NCBI GenBank assembly: GCA_030248195.1
Contig: JASAND010026155.1
Span: forward strand, 43,155-107,154
From: Trissonchulus latispiculum
Lineage: Eukaryota; Nematoda; Enoplea; Enoplida; Ironidae
Direction: 5' to 3'
DNA length: 64,000 nucleotides
Part shown: piece by piece, positions 36,461 through 48,851 of the stretch
Layout of the letters: every line of letters begins with the position of its first letter
Position numbering within the stretch: position 1 is the first letter of the stretch
Made by a program: the position numbers and the translations under genes
Notes under the pieces: generated by a model
What the model was told of the DNA's origin: nothing
Seen by the model: only the letters and a program-made list of their open reading frames with translations
Databases searched by the model: none

Positions 36461-37229
36461 TGGACACTGGTACAATTTATGAAAATCTACGTACGTATAT
36501 TATACTAAACAAATTCAAGAAATAAATTCTAGTACAATTTAATGCTACAAAACGTACACACGCATACTTTAGTTAAAAATTGTATTGCGAAAGGAATTGC
36601 TACGTTGAACACCTCATTCAAGCATCGATTCAAATGGCATCGACACAAACTATCAAACATTGTCAGATCATCATATCTGAATACTGAACTTTACACATGT
36701 TCATGAAAGACTGAACTGCATCAGTAACAGTCTAACAGATCATAAACATGTTTAATGACCTCGACAATAGAAAAGATTGATAAGCAATTAGAAATTAGAA
36801 TTTTCCCACGGAAATTGCTATGATGCACAGTATTTTAAGATGCGAAATTAACTCAGAATGCCTAAGATGACATAAATTATGCAGACATAATTTTGACTAT
36901 GCAATTCAACAGCTCCATCGTGGTAACAGTGAACTATCCTTCGATTTTTAAAATTAGTGACATCCTCAAATAAACTGGACAATTATTGAAAGACATTAAT
37001 GATAAGCACAAAATTTGAGCACTAAAATCTTGATAGCTGAACTGTATCAGTAACAGCTTTCAATCTTTCAAATTAGAAATTATGATTTAACAAAGCAGAT
37101 ACATATATATAACAACAGACAGTACACAATACATACACAGTAAGTACAACAATTCCGATTACTAAGTATTCATAGGCAGTAATACAGTCAACATTACAAC
37201 AATACACTTATATACATTTTACAGTTCTA

Positions 37230-37380
37230 CGTACATTTCTTACTTTTCTTTCTTCATTTTTTCGTTTTTTTTTCATTTTTTTCATTTTTTCATTTTTTTT
37301 CATTTTTTTTCATTTTTTTCCATTTTTTTCATTTTTTTCATTTTTTTCATTTTTTCTTTTTTCAATTTTTCTTTTTATCT
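37230..37380. repeat. (CATTTTTTT)n low-complexity tract
   Basis: About 15 units of 8-10 bases, each C or CC followed by A and a T-run, 3' of the Helentron gene. Confidence 0.85.
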
Positions 37381-37693
37381 ACATTTTACTATATACATAT
37401 AAACTACGTACACAGGCATACTACAAAATAAACAACAACAGTACTAACAAAATCAGTATCAGGATTCAAATACAGTACGTATATATATATTACATAATGC
37501 TGATGTGCTATATAACATAAGGAATAGGGGAAACAACTGTTCTCAGAGCGGCAAGAGTCGAATACCTGAAACCTGCACGACATTCGTAACAGGATTCAGA
37601 TATATGGATCAACGAAATGGATGTATAGAGGTTGGTGGCAGTGTGCTATACTGCTAACCTGTTCCAAAGGCACAACCATTAGGGAATGTTTGA

Positions 37694-40600
37694 CTAGTCA
37701 CCGATCTTTTCGAAAAAGACCAGATATGCATTGGCTAGGGTGGGGTCAGGGCGATCAGCGACGGTCTTCACAAGTCCATCGCTAACAAGAAGCCAATTAC
37801 TGCCACGGGGAACCCAGCATTCATAGTGGCCTGAAGAAATCGTCTCTCCGTGGTGATTAACAATGGCAACACACTTGTAGGCAGTATTGCTAATCACCAT
37901 AATGCTATGATGGAAATTGGAAAAGGAAATGTCTTGCCGTTCCAGGACACGACGGCCGTGGCTATCGGTTCCCGTCATCTGAAACAGCATAATCCGGACA
38001 ACCAGAACTTGGGGAAGGTGTTGAATTTCCGACCAGATATAGCTTCGATGTCGACCACCACATCGAGCACAGTCAAGGTCCTGGTCAGAAAGGGTGGGTG
38101 TGCCCTGGCATAAATTGTCCAGGGCTTCAGCAAAGTCAATCTCGCCAGCAGGGACTTTACAATTGATGGTATAATCAGTGATGGGAGCCCCAGCTCTCAC
38201 TGTTTGACAATCGTCACAGCGAATGTATCTACCATTCTGGGACAAGAAAAGCTCCTGCACAGAATTGCTACAGCTGTCAAGCATAGACTGTAGGAATAGC
38301 GAAGCGTCCTGTTGTTGGTTGGCCATATACTCTTCGTCCACAACACGGCGCAATGGAATACTAGATTCGTGGACAGGACCTGGCTTTTTGGCACTGGAAA
38401 AATATTGGCCAAGAACCTTTTCAGTGGGGTTCCTAGAGCGGAGGCTCACCAATCGCTCCAAGGACTTCAGACTAATGAGGGACTGGATAAGAGAATTGGC
38501 ATAGCAACAATTCTCCCCTCTATTGTGTAGAAGCAGTCCAGAATGTCTGAAGATGGCTCTGGGTACCACTGCAGTCGCTTCACCACGAACACCCGTTATT
38601 GATGGCCCCGCAGGTTCAGTGATAGTCCGCTTCTCAGTCTCCTTGCCCCTTCCTTTCCGTGTTGTGGAGGCAGCACGTTTCCCTCTGGGTTTTGGACGGG
38701 TTAAATGCGTTTCCACAGGAACCGTCAGGGGCACACCAGTGGATGTCTCCGGTACAGGCGGGGCCACGGACCGGACATAGGCAGACTTTACATTTCCAGT
38801 CGATCTCTGCCATTCAATCACCTGCTGTCGTGAAACAGCAACAGCACTAGGCCCAGGAGCTTCCTTCTGCTGAGAGCCAACAGCAGCGAAGATAGCTTCA
38901 TGGTCGGAATAGTGAGTGGATACAACACCACCAAAGCAGTGTTCAAAGTTGCACCATATGTGATCCAAAGCGTTCCCCAGATTGGTGGTGACCCTCTGAA
39001 GAACACAATGGAAATGGTGGGCAACCATCCATTGTTCCAACCTCTCCGATTCTCCACTTCGGTGGATGAGATCCACATTGAAGTCGCCCATGATAACAAT
39101 GTCCCCAAGGTCTTGCCGAACTGCGTCCAGCTGATCGAAGAGTTCCGTTAGGGACGTGCTGGGGCTTCTGTAGATGGCCAATAAATGAAAGGATCGGCCA
39201 GAGACTACCTTCACCCGGACAGCCTCAATCTTCAGGTCCCGGTTGCCAAACATCTCCACCGATGTGGCAACATTGCTGTCGTAATAGGCTGCGATAGTTC
39301 TATGTCCCGGTGCCAAAGAACTGATGAGAGGACCCCGTAAGTTCTCTCTCAACGATAGGCGGTATCTGTCTGCGTCCGCAGGGCGCAACCTTGACTCTGC
39401 AAAAGTCAGTACAGATCCCATCTTGAACCGCCTATCTGAATCAATCTGGCCCATGTATTTGGAAAGGCTGGCTACATTTTGGTACAGGACCACCTCACCA
39501 CCTTCCACCAAATCAATTTCCTCAGTTAAGGAAAATTGACAGTCAGGGGATCGCAAACGGGCCATTTCAGCAGCAACAGTTTTGCTGGTCTTGATCTTCT
39601 TCCTGCTGAAATTGATCAGATATAGGCCCTCCAGGGACGTCACACGAGAGAGGGCCACGTAGGTACCATTCGGGAATACTGACCCACCAGAAAAGTCCAC
39701 CACTACGGACTGATAGGTGTTTCCCTGGCTTCGGTGGATGGTTTTCCCTTCGGCTGGACGAAGAGGAAACTGGTACCGACGAATTTCAGTAGACCGAAGA
39801 CTGAATGTTCTCTCGCATCGGTCAATAGGGGTCCAAGAAGGATCGGCAAAGGTGCCATAGTCGTCAATGACACCCTTTCCTGGCAGCACCGACCCAAGGT
39901 AGTCCTTGAAATATAGTTTGTTCTGCACCCTGCATTGGCTGCCGACTCTTGGGTGCAGAAACTTGACCCAGATCACGGTCTTGTTGTTGGAAAAGGCCTG
40001 GATTATGCCACCAGAACCGTTGACCAAGCCATCTTCCACGTCCAAGTTAGCAACTATTTCCACACGCATGCCCAAGCACACGTGCAGAACGGAATAGATG
40101 CCACCGGACTTTTCTGGGCTAAGCAGAGCAGCTATCTCCAATATTCGTGACCTGACTCCTTGTTGGTCTGATGACGCTGCGGCTCGTTTGGCTTTTCGAA
40201 CCTAAAACAAAAATATTATATACTTAATTAGATGAACATACAATAAACATTCAAACAAGCTAGTATTTCATACCTTTGACATGTTTAACATTCAATTTAA
40301 CAAGTATGCATTTCGGTTTAGTAACAGTCACAACTCTTACTGTTAGCTAGAGAGTGTGAGGTGTTACATTAAACCTGACACTGGCTTCACGATGATATTT
40401 ACATCAAACAAATACCACAACTATTTCCAAGATCCATATAGTGGAATCGCATGTACAATGCTTAACTACCAATGAAAATTCACATCACAAACCAGCTTTC
40501 ATATTGAACAAAAATTTTCCATCTCAAAAACTTCTTTTGAGTCAAGTTTTGATCACACAACATTTACCAGTTAACTTTTAGGTTTTCTATAGTCAGCCAA

Positions 40601-43600
40601 ATTCCTATCATACGTAAAACAAACGTATACATATAACGTAATCAATGATCCTCACCATAGTGTCAGAAGCCAGGCTATCAATGGCCTTGTTCTCCAGTTT
40701 CTCCAGCTTCGACTCATCGTACGCCTTCATATTGCATCGCTGGACCTCATCGTTGGTGACAAATAGCTGGACAGGACGGTCTTCAATATCCAGCTTCGCA
40801 ATCATTTGATCTACTTCATCTCTCGTCATGTTTCGAGAGCAAAGGATCTGCTCATCGGATGGAGAGATGTAGTCTGCGCCAAACCGGACCCGATTTAGCA
40901 GTTCGGCAAATTCTCCATCCTTTTGCCGCATGATCTGGTCTAGCTCCACGCATTCCACCTGATCCTTCCAAACGTTGGAAATGAAGGCTGTATATTGAGC
41001 CCTCATATCAACCCAGAGTGGAACGTCCATGACAGGGGGCAACTGATAGGGATCTCCAATGAAAATCATATGGAGACCCCCAAATGGGACACCAATCACC
41101 CCCATGATGGCCTCTAGGCGACGCATGATGTGCGGAAGGAAATTCCCGCCTACCATGGAGAATTCATCGATGATGGCAGCTCTCAGTCCATGATAGGCAT
41201 TGCGCAGAGTCTGCAGGTGTTTCGGATCTAACCCGCGATACTCTCCAGGGCTGTTCCGCTTTGCAGGGATGGCCAATCCATTATGGATGGTGACGCCTTC
41301 TGCCAAAAAGGCAGCCATTCCAGTATAGGCCATAACAAGGACGGGATTGATGTTGGCATCCTTGGACATCTTCCGACAAACGGTGTCTATGCCCTTGCGC
41401 AGGCAACGAGCCAGAACCGTCTTTCCAACGCCGCCAGGGCCAACGATTGCAACACAGACCCTCTCATTCTTCTTTACTCGCATTAGAATGTTTTCGAAGA
41501 TGGCACGCTGCTTCTGGTTCAGCGTTGGAACAGTTTTCAAATACTCGTCTTCTGTCATTCCTCCATGGACAGCATCAGTTGTCACCTGTTCCAGTTCCCT
41601 GAAACCACCATCTATGCCAATATCATATTCCAAGGATTCGGTTTCCCATCCTTGCGATGACGCCAACTGACGCTCCCGTTCAGCGTCAATGCGGTCCTGG
41701 TCTGCTTCCTGTTGCATGGTCCCTCCGATATCCATCCGGACGAAGTCTTCGTTCTCCAGATTTTGAGCGTGCTCAATTGCAGCGTCAAATTGAGCATCGT
41801 CTAGTCTGTACAGATCCATGATATCTTGGATCTGTTCCTGAATGGCCTTGAAATGATCTTCATAGGAATCATACAGACCAATTAGATCGTTGTCTTCGTC
41901 ACGGAATGGAAGGAACAACATCAACCGCTCTCGATAGTACAGTTCACGATCGATTTCCTCCTTGAATCGGACGCATCTCAGAATTTTGGGCTTGCGTCGT
42001 CGTTTCATGATGCCCAGCCGAGGAATCTCAAATTCGTCAGGGAATTCCTCGTGAGAGGGGACACCATCATCAACCTGTTCTTCCAGTGGCTCATCTTCCA
42101 CATCTTCATCCTCATTGATTTGCAGCTGTTCCCTTTCTGTTGGTGCTCCTCTCTTCCGCTTTGTGAACGGCTCATATTCGTATTCGGTGGCAAATATGGC
42201 AAGGCACATATGCTCAACCTGTCGGGAGCGTAGACTGTACCGCTTCACCATATTCATCACTTCAATGTCTGTTGAAGTTGGATTTTTCTGCATCAACTGA
42301 AGCAATTCTTCCGGATCCTTGAGCATTACGGTTCGCCGTTCTGGAGGGGACGTGTTGACGAAAATGACATCCCGACTGCAATCCACCAGCTTCAGCTGAA
42401 GAACGAGGTAGCCACTTTCCATTTTGCAGATCTCCGATGACTTCAAGAACGCATTTCCCAACAGCTGCATTTGCCGCTTCAAATCCACATTCCCATCGTG
42501 AATTTCTCTTCGAACGGACGACAACAGTTGGCTGACAGCATAATTGTACTTCATGATGTAGCTGATGATGTACTCTGCTACGGCAAATTCGTCCAGTGGA
42601 ATTTGGATGTCCATATTGGCCCTCCAATGTTTCCCAATTTTCGGATTATACGCATTGATGCGTATATCACAAAGGTCTCGTCTGAGGAAATACTTCCGTG
42701 AATTGAAGCTTGACCGAACGCACATGATGTATCGGTCCAAATCAATTTCCAAATATTGGAGAAGATCATCGAATGACTTCAGCTTCTGGATCTCAGCTAC
42801 TTCATCTGGATCTGTCTGTCTGATTTCACGCCGTTCCCCGGCATGGATACGGAGAATTCTCTTCAATTCGGAATGAAGAGTTCGAAGTTCCTTGAGATCG
42901 GCCTTGGGAACGGACTTCGGATGATACGTAGAAAGAGGGTGTCTGCTCTGCTGCTGGCTAGCTCTATCAGGATCTTCCTGTGACGCAGACCGGACTAGAC
43001 TGTCAATGGTCTGCTCACACAGGTCATCAGCTTCAGCCTGTTCAGAAACACTAGCAGCGCAGAGTGGTTCCAATATGAAGGTGGACGGCATCGGTTCGAT
43101 GGGATAACCAAACCGGCAGGTTGAGCCCTTCTCACCGTATTTTTCACACGTGGCCTTGTGAGTGTGAACCTGAACAGTAACGTCAAAATCGGGATCGCAA
43201 TGACTGTCGCAGGCACAGGAGATGTTCTGATCAATGTAGTCTGCAATTTCGTCGACGGTAGCGCAATCGAAATCAGGGGCTCCTTCACACCAGAAAAGTC
43301 CATGCGTGTGCACTTGACCCCTGGTCTGAAACTCGTTTCGAATGAAAAAGTCCTTCAACTGGCCGATTGGACTGTCCGGATGCCTCAGCGTTTTTTTGAT
43401 GAAGGTCTGCAGTAAGCGGTCATAGTAGCGAGCAATGAACACGCTGCCTTCATTCTGCAGTCGACACATCTCTTCGAAGGGAATCCTGGACACATCATCT
43501 TCCTGGATAGTTTCATTGTCCAACTCCGCCTTCAGCATCACTATGAGCTCTGTCCACCGACTCTCTGCAACAGACAGAGTCATGAACAACGAAGGTCCAC

Positions 43601-45929
43601 GAAGCTGTCTGATCATGGCAAACAGATCTTTCTTCTTGGCGTCCTGCCAACCTGGACTACCGCGGACATTTCTGGTGAAGTTGAAAGCTTCGTTTTTCCT
43701 TGCCAGTTCCTCCACCACTCTTCCTTGAATGATGTCGCTTACTGTATATTTCACTGCAGCCTCCCCTTTCCGTTGCGTCTTCATCCAAATCGACATGCCA
43801 CTATGGAGGCGTTCCACCTGCAGTTTCTTACACAGTAAAAAGATATAGTCATCGCAAAGAATGCAGCGTGGATCTTCCATTCGCATTGAATACTTAGCAC
43901 GATCAGCAGTTGTCATGCTGGTTTCTGGCACGTCTTCGCCACCAAATACGTGTGGAAAACAAAGGGCTTCAACCTCCGTCGACAACAGAAGCGGTACTGG
44001 ACGATTGCCCTCGCCCGGATTGACAATGACCTTCTTATCGCTGAGGTCATACATTTCAGCCATGATCATCTGATTTTCTTCATCTGGATCGTTTGGGGCA
44101 AGCATGGTTGGTTGATTGATAGCATTGACTGAACCATCAACCGGCTCTTCTTCCCATTCAATATCACCGTCGTTGTCATCGACAGTGGGATCTGTCGTAG
44201 CCTCTGCGTCGTCGTCTCCACCAACAGCAGTGCAGCGACCAGTTGCGTCACAGCAACAGGCGCTGGTTCCACTAGCAGGACAAACGCCTGTATCAAATCC
44301 CTCGACCACTCCTTCTGGCTCAATCATCATATTCAGCTGATCGTTGTCACGCAAGGACTGAAGGAAGCGATCAACGTCGAAGTCAACGTTTCTTCGATAG
44401 AGCTGGGCATTGTCGTATAGCCAACGACAGGCTTGCAGAACTTTCGTAACTCGGATTCGTTCCCGGCGATGAGCACCCAGCTTCTTCATCCGTTTCAGTT
44501 CCACGACGACGGTACTGCAGTCAGCCAGGTTTCTCGGCAACTGACCAATAGATCGCTCCAATTTGCACGGCACACAAACAACATTACCGTAGAGTCGTTG
44601 TTGTTTGCACACCGGCATTTGACGGATTCGCATAAAGGGAATCATAGCGGCTATAACATTGACTTCCAGAGGACGCAAGTCTTGCAGTTCCGGAACGATA
44701 ACTGGAAGCCGATAATTTCCGGGTCGAAGACGAGGGACTTCACCAGCATCCAGCTTGGAACGGCAGTACCTGCAGATCATCTTCACGAGGGCGCCACGAG
44801 ATTCCTTCTCCAGACAAATCTGACAATTCGCTTCGATATACAATTCGTTGATTTTGCTGACAAGTCCTCTGTTTCTGATCTTATCCACAACCGCCAAACA
44901 GTCCCGGTACAGCTTTTGATGGCAGACACAACACACATGCATAGGACCTTGCATGCGCATTGCCTCAAATGGTTCCCAAGCACCTCCTTCAGCTCTCAAT
45001 CGTTTCTTCCGTTGCCGATCGCGTTCTCTTTCAGATTCCAACTGAACAGGATCAGATCTTCTAGACTTCCGCAATGCCTGAGTTTGTTGACGACGGGCTT
45101 CACCACTTTCAGGGTCTTGATAGTATTCGCGCATCCGTTGACGATGGGATTCGCCAGTCTCGGGGTCTCGATAGTATTCGCGCATCTGTTGACGATGGGA
45201 TTCGCCAGTCTCGGGGTCTCGATAGTATTCGCGCATCTGTTGACGATGGGATTCGCCAGTCTCGGGGTCTCGATAGTATTCGCGCATCTGTTGACGATGG
45301 GATTCGCCAGTCTCGGGGTCTCGATAGTATTCGCGCATCTGTTGACGATGAAATTCGCCAGTCTCGGTGTCTCGATAGTATTCGCGCATCTGTTGACGAT
45401 GGGATTCGCCAGTCTCGGGGTCTCGATAGTATTCGCGCATCTGTTGACGATGGGATTCGCCAGTCTCGGGGTCTCGATAGTATTCTCGGACCTGTTTACG
45501 CCTCTTCTCGGCCACGGATTCGATGGCGTACCGCTCCCGGCTGTATAAAGCTTCTCTTTGTCTAAACTCAGGATCTTCACGTCTTCGACGCATTAGTTCA
45601 GCTTTTCGAGAACGCCGAGTAGCTTCTGCATCAGTAAGCTTCTCGTGCGTGCCCGGTTCAGGTTCATCAGCACCCAAATTATCATTGTCTGATTCCGCAC
45701 CAGACGGTCCACCGACCCTAATATGATCGGCGCCAACGTCAAACATTTCCGCAACTCCGTCTTCACGCCGCGATATCTCTGAATCAGTAGATATAACAAC
45801 CTCATTGAGTCCACTGCCAGTTTTCGCCTTATTCTCAACTGCTTTCTTCGCCCTTTGTCGCCGCTTCTTTTCCTTTTCTTTCAGTCTTTTTGCCTCCAAC
45901 GCCTTCTTTTCACTTTTCCGCTTCCCCAT
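37694..45929 (-). CDS. Helentron Rep-helicase fused to EEP nuclease and ubiquitin-specific protease
   Basis: Exon 1 45929-40656 and exon 2 40201-37694 join in phase 0 (ATG|gtgagg ... ttttag|GTTCGA), about 2593 aa. Start is the MGKRKSEKK Met. In order: basic coiled N-terminus; eight 17-aa repeats REYYRDPETGESHRQQM (about 145-280); Cys-rich domain with CxxC pairs (about 330-510); Rep with HUH motif QVHTHGLFW (about 873) and YIMKY tyrosine motif (about 1123); PIF1-type helicase with Walker A GPGGVGKT (about 1496), Walker B IIDEFSM (about 1586), HRSQGNTY (about 1913) and YVALSR (about 1942); EEP nuclease with MGDFNVD (about 2128) and SDHEAI (about 2187); C19 protease with Cys box GENCCYANSLIQ (about 2323), CxxC zinc pairs, His box SSGHYECW (about 2548) and SDGLVKTV. 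All key residues appear present, so the gene looks functional. It would nick and unwind the element for rolling-circle transposition; the protease role is unknown. Confidence 0.9.
45090..45500 (-). repeat. 51-bp coding minisatellite
   Basis: Eight in-frame 51-bp units encode the 17-aa array near the N-terminus of the Helentron protein. The central units are nearly identical in DNA as well as protein, implying recent homogenisation. Long plus-strand frames here are antisense to it. Confidence 0.95.
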
Positions 45930-46029
45930 GATCAATACTAATTTCGAATACAGCAAATATTATAAAAATCAATAAGATTAATCAACTCTAAACAGCACAA
46001 AAATAAGATGAAACAAAATACATTAGCAA

Positions 46030-46805
46030 CAGTTATTCATGCGGTTCCCCCTCATATGAAAAAATGGACTTTTCAAACTACAAATAGCCCTCCTCAACCC
46101 CCAACCTAATAAGCTATATACCCCTTTGACTATATTTTTGTTCAGTACAAGAATCATAGTCATTGTATAACTTAAACAATCAACCAAACATAATTTCATG
46201 TACTGAAATAATTTAAGGTGCAGCATCATGCATAACACATAATATCTTGAATGTGTATGCACAACTAAGAGCTACAACACCTACACAATTTATTCATGCG
46301 GTTCACATCATAACGCATTTTTCTAAATCCTACGGTCCTTCCATGGGCGTATCCAGGGGAGGGTTTTGGGGGTTGAAACCCCCTCCTTTTATGTTAACTT
46401 TTATGAATACCCATTATAAGAAGTGCAAATTTTTGTCAAAACCCTCTCCTTTTCAGTAAATTTTAGTAAAAACCCCCTCCTTTTCAAAATCCTGGATACG
46501 CCCCTGGGCCCCCCCGACCGCCAACCTAATAAGGATTCCCCCTCATATGAAAATCGCAAACGAATTTTCAAACTAATAACGCTCCTCCCTAGCCCCCAAC
46601 TTAAAACATGTCTTGTATACCCCCAACTAGAAAGGTAACCCTTCCACTACATTTCTGTTCAGTACAAGAATCATATTTCATCCTGAATCTCAAAGAATCA
46701 ACTATACATAGTATCCTGTACTCAAATAATTTAAGGTGCAACACTATACATAACACATAATATCTTAAATGTGTATGCATCACCAACAGTGCTACACCTA
46801 AACAG
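46030..46805. repeat. Duplicated segment upstream of the Helentron gene
   Basis: Two diverged copies (about 46050-46290 and 46530-46800) share ccccctcatatgaaaa, ttcagtacaagaatcata, ataatttaaggtgca and cataacacataatatctt. The second copy is separated from the first by a MITE. Being just upstream of the start codon, they may include the promoter. Confidence 0.7.
46342..46506. mobile_element. Small MITE with GGGCGTATCCAGG ends
   Basis: GGGCGTATCCAGG (46345-46357) is matched by its reverse complement CCTGGATACGCCC (46491-46503). The interior is about 130 bp of ccccctcctttt blocks. Ends of the CAGGGGCG type are common in animal hAT-like MITEs. The flanks ggtccttc and ggcccccc are at best a decayed 8-bp duplication. 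Confidence 0.7.
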
Positions 46806-46809
46806 CTTA

Positions 46810-47800
46810 CATATTATCATCTTGTCAAATTTCATTTGACCATTTTTGACCTTTTTGAAGCTCCGTAACTCAATTTTCGTACACTTTGGCGGCTTGGCCC
46901 TATTACAACTTTTTATCTACCCAACGAGAGCTTTCGAATGATACCCATATTAGGTGAATTCCGCTATTTTCAATTTTGAGCCATTTTGGCCGATTTTGAC
47001 CATTCTTTACCCCTTTGAAGCTCCGTAACTCAATTTTCGTACATTTTGGCGGCTTGGCCCTATTACAACTTTTTATCTACCCAACGAGAACTTTCGAATG
47101 AGCCCCATATTGGACAGTTTCCGATAATTTCAATTTTGAGCCATTTTGGCCGATTTTGACCATTTTTGACCTGTTTGAAGCTCCGTAACTCAAATTTCGT
47201 ACATTTTGGCGACTTGGCTCTATTACAGCTTTTTATCTACTCAACGAGAGCTTTCGAATGATACCCATATTAGGTGATTTCCGCTACTTTAAATTTTGAG
47301 CCATTTTGGCCGATTTTGACCATTTTTGACCTCTTCGAAGTCCCGTAACTCAAATTTCGTACATTTTGACGACTCGGCCCTATTACAACTTTTAATCCAC
47401 TCAACGAGAGCTTTCGAATGAGTCCCATATTGGGCGGTTTCCGATACTTTCAATTTTGAGCCATTTTGGCCGATTTTGACCATTTTTGACCTCTTCGAAG
47501 TCCCGTATCTCAATTTTCGTGCACTTTGACGACTCGGCCCTATTACAACTTTTAATCCGCTCACCAAGAGCTTTCGAATGATACCCATATTGGGCGGTTT
47601 CCGATACTTTCAATTTTGAGCCATTTTGGCCGATTTTGACCATTTTTGACCCCTTTGAAGCTCCGTAACTCAATTTTCGTACATTTTGGCGGCTTGGCCC
47701 TATTACAACTTTTCATCTACTCAACGAGAGCTATCGAATGAGTCCCATATTGGGCGGTTTCCGATACTTTCAATTTTGACCATATGCAGCATCACCGTAT
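46810..47800 (+). repeat. 160-bp satellite array in unit D1
   Basis: The anchor cgagagctttcgaatga recurs at 46924, 47084, 47244, 47404, 47564 and 47724, exactly 160 bp apart. Each monomer has gattttgaccatttttgacc, a cgtaactcaa box and cctattacaactttt. Related monomers form the bodies of the B and D units. Confidence 0.9.
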
Positions 47801-47961
47801 CGAGTACTTTCGCATACCGCAAGGGGGGGAACCCCCCGCACTTCAGTCAACACTTCACCCCACCCCCTAACCCCCGTGAAAATTTCAGCCCAATCGGTCC
47901 ATCCTAGCAAAAGTTAGAGGGGGGGGACAGGGGGTGGTCACGAGAATAATAATAATAATAA

Positions 47962-48664
47962 CTAGCGCTACTGCAAGAATGTGTTGCCCACAACACGTTC
48001 CTTTGTGGTATAGATTTTGCTAGATACCTGTTAAGCTGTTTCTTTTCAGGAAATCTGTCCCACGACTCAAAGAGCTTTCAATTAAGTACCATATTGTCCA
48101 TGTTTCAACGAATTTTTGAAAATCCGGTTTTTTCCGGAAATTCTGGATTTTCCGATCTGCGGCCATAACTTTCGCTAGAAGCATTTCCGGAAAATATGGT
48201 AATGATAAAAATTACTCAGCTCGACGAGCTCTTTCATTTGAGTACCATATCGACCACTTTTGGAAAAATTTTTCAAAATCCGGAATTTTCCGGATAGAAT
48301 ATCTCGAAATCCGTAAATTTTCCGGAAATTTCGATTTCAGTTTCGAAATCAGCGTGGTCGAGTTACCCTATGACCGACTTTTGAGCCAAATCGGAGACAA
48401 AAAATTTTTGATCAAGTTTTGGATTTTTGAAATTTCGCCTTGGTCCCCCCTTACCATCCGAAAAAATCCGAATTTTCAAAACCCGGAATTTCGGAACCAT
48501 CTTGCTTCCGGGAGATGTCCTGGTCAAGGGCTTCAAAATAAGGTATCAACCATCCCTGTATCCCTTCCCAATCTCGAGATCTATGGGGGGGACAGACGGA
48601 TAATAATAATAAGCACAGACCAATAACAAGGTGTTGCCCATTCCTTTGGAAAAGTGGGCAACAC
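47962..48664 (+). mobile_element. Unit C4, complete
   Basis: 5' box GTGTTGCCCAC at 47981-47991, monomer body, tail GGGGGGGACAGACGGATAAT, then a C hairpin 48631-48664 with right arm GTGGGCAACAC. It sits between the D1 tail and the D1 hairpin. Confidence 0.85.
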
Positions 48665-48694
48665 AATAATAAAAACGGACATACCCAGATGAAA

Positions 48695-48849
48695 GGGTTG
48701 CCTTTTTGTGTAAAAAGCGGCAACCCAATAAGCACAGACCAATAACAAGGTGTTGCCATTTCCTTTGGAAAAGTGGGCAACACAATAATAATAATAAGCA
48801 CAGACCAATAACAAGGTGTTGCCCATTCCTTTGGAAAAGTGGGCAACAC
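48695..48849 (+). repeat. Stack of three orphaned hairpins (D, C, C)
   Basis: Right after C4 come a D hairpin (48695-48726) and two C hairpins (48750-48783; 48816-48849), each with its class lead (ACGGACATACCC for D, GCACAGACCAATAACA for C) and separated only by AATAA-type bases. Their order closes units D1, C3 and C2, the reverse of their opening order. Confidence 0.8.
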
Positions 48850-48851
48850 AA

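Larger units (their letters stand above)
35789..48726 (+). mobile_element. Unit D1: autonomous Helentron carrying Rep-helicase-EEP-USP
   Basis: Starts CTAGCAAAGTGGCGAG, 5' box GGGTTGCCGC at 35808-35817. It contains the gene at 37694-45929 (minus strand), a 160-bp satellite array (46810-47800) and a tail ending GGTCACGAGAATAATAA at about 47930-47960. After inserted unit C4, a D hairpin at 48695-48726 (right arm GCGGCAACCC, lead ACGGACATACCCAGATG) closes it. Unit D3 has the same tail (GTCACGAGAATAATAA) joined directly to the same lead and hairpin, which shows the tail and hairpin belong together. The gene runs opposite to the box-to-hairpin direction. Confidence 0.75.

Noticed and set aside
44433..45548. 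371-codon plus-strand ORF and other long plus-strand frames within 37.7-46 kb
   Set aside because: They are antisense to the Helentron gene and its 51-bp repeats, with none of the domain evidence seen on the minus strand.
48600..48850. CRISPR array (regularly repeated ~60-bp units)
   Set aside because: Eukaryotic context, few units, no unique spacers. Each unit is a transposon-end hairpin with class-specific arms.
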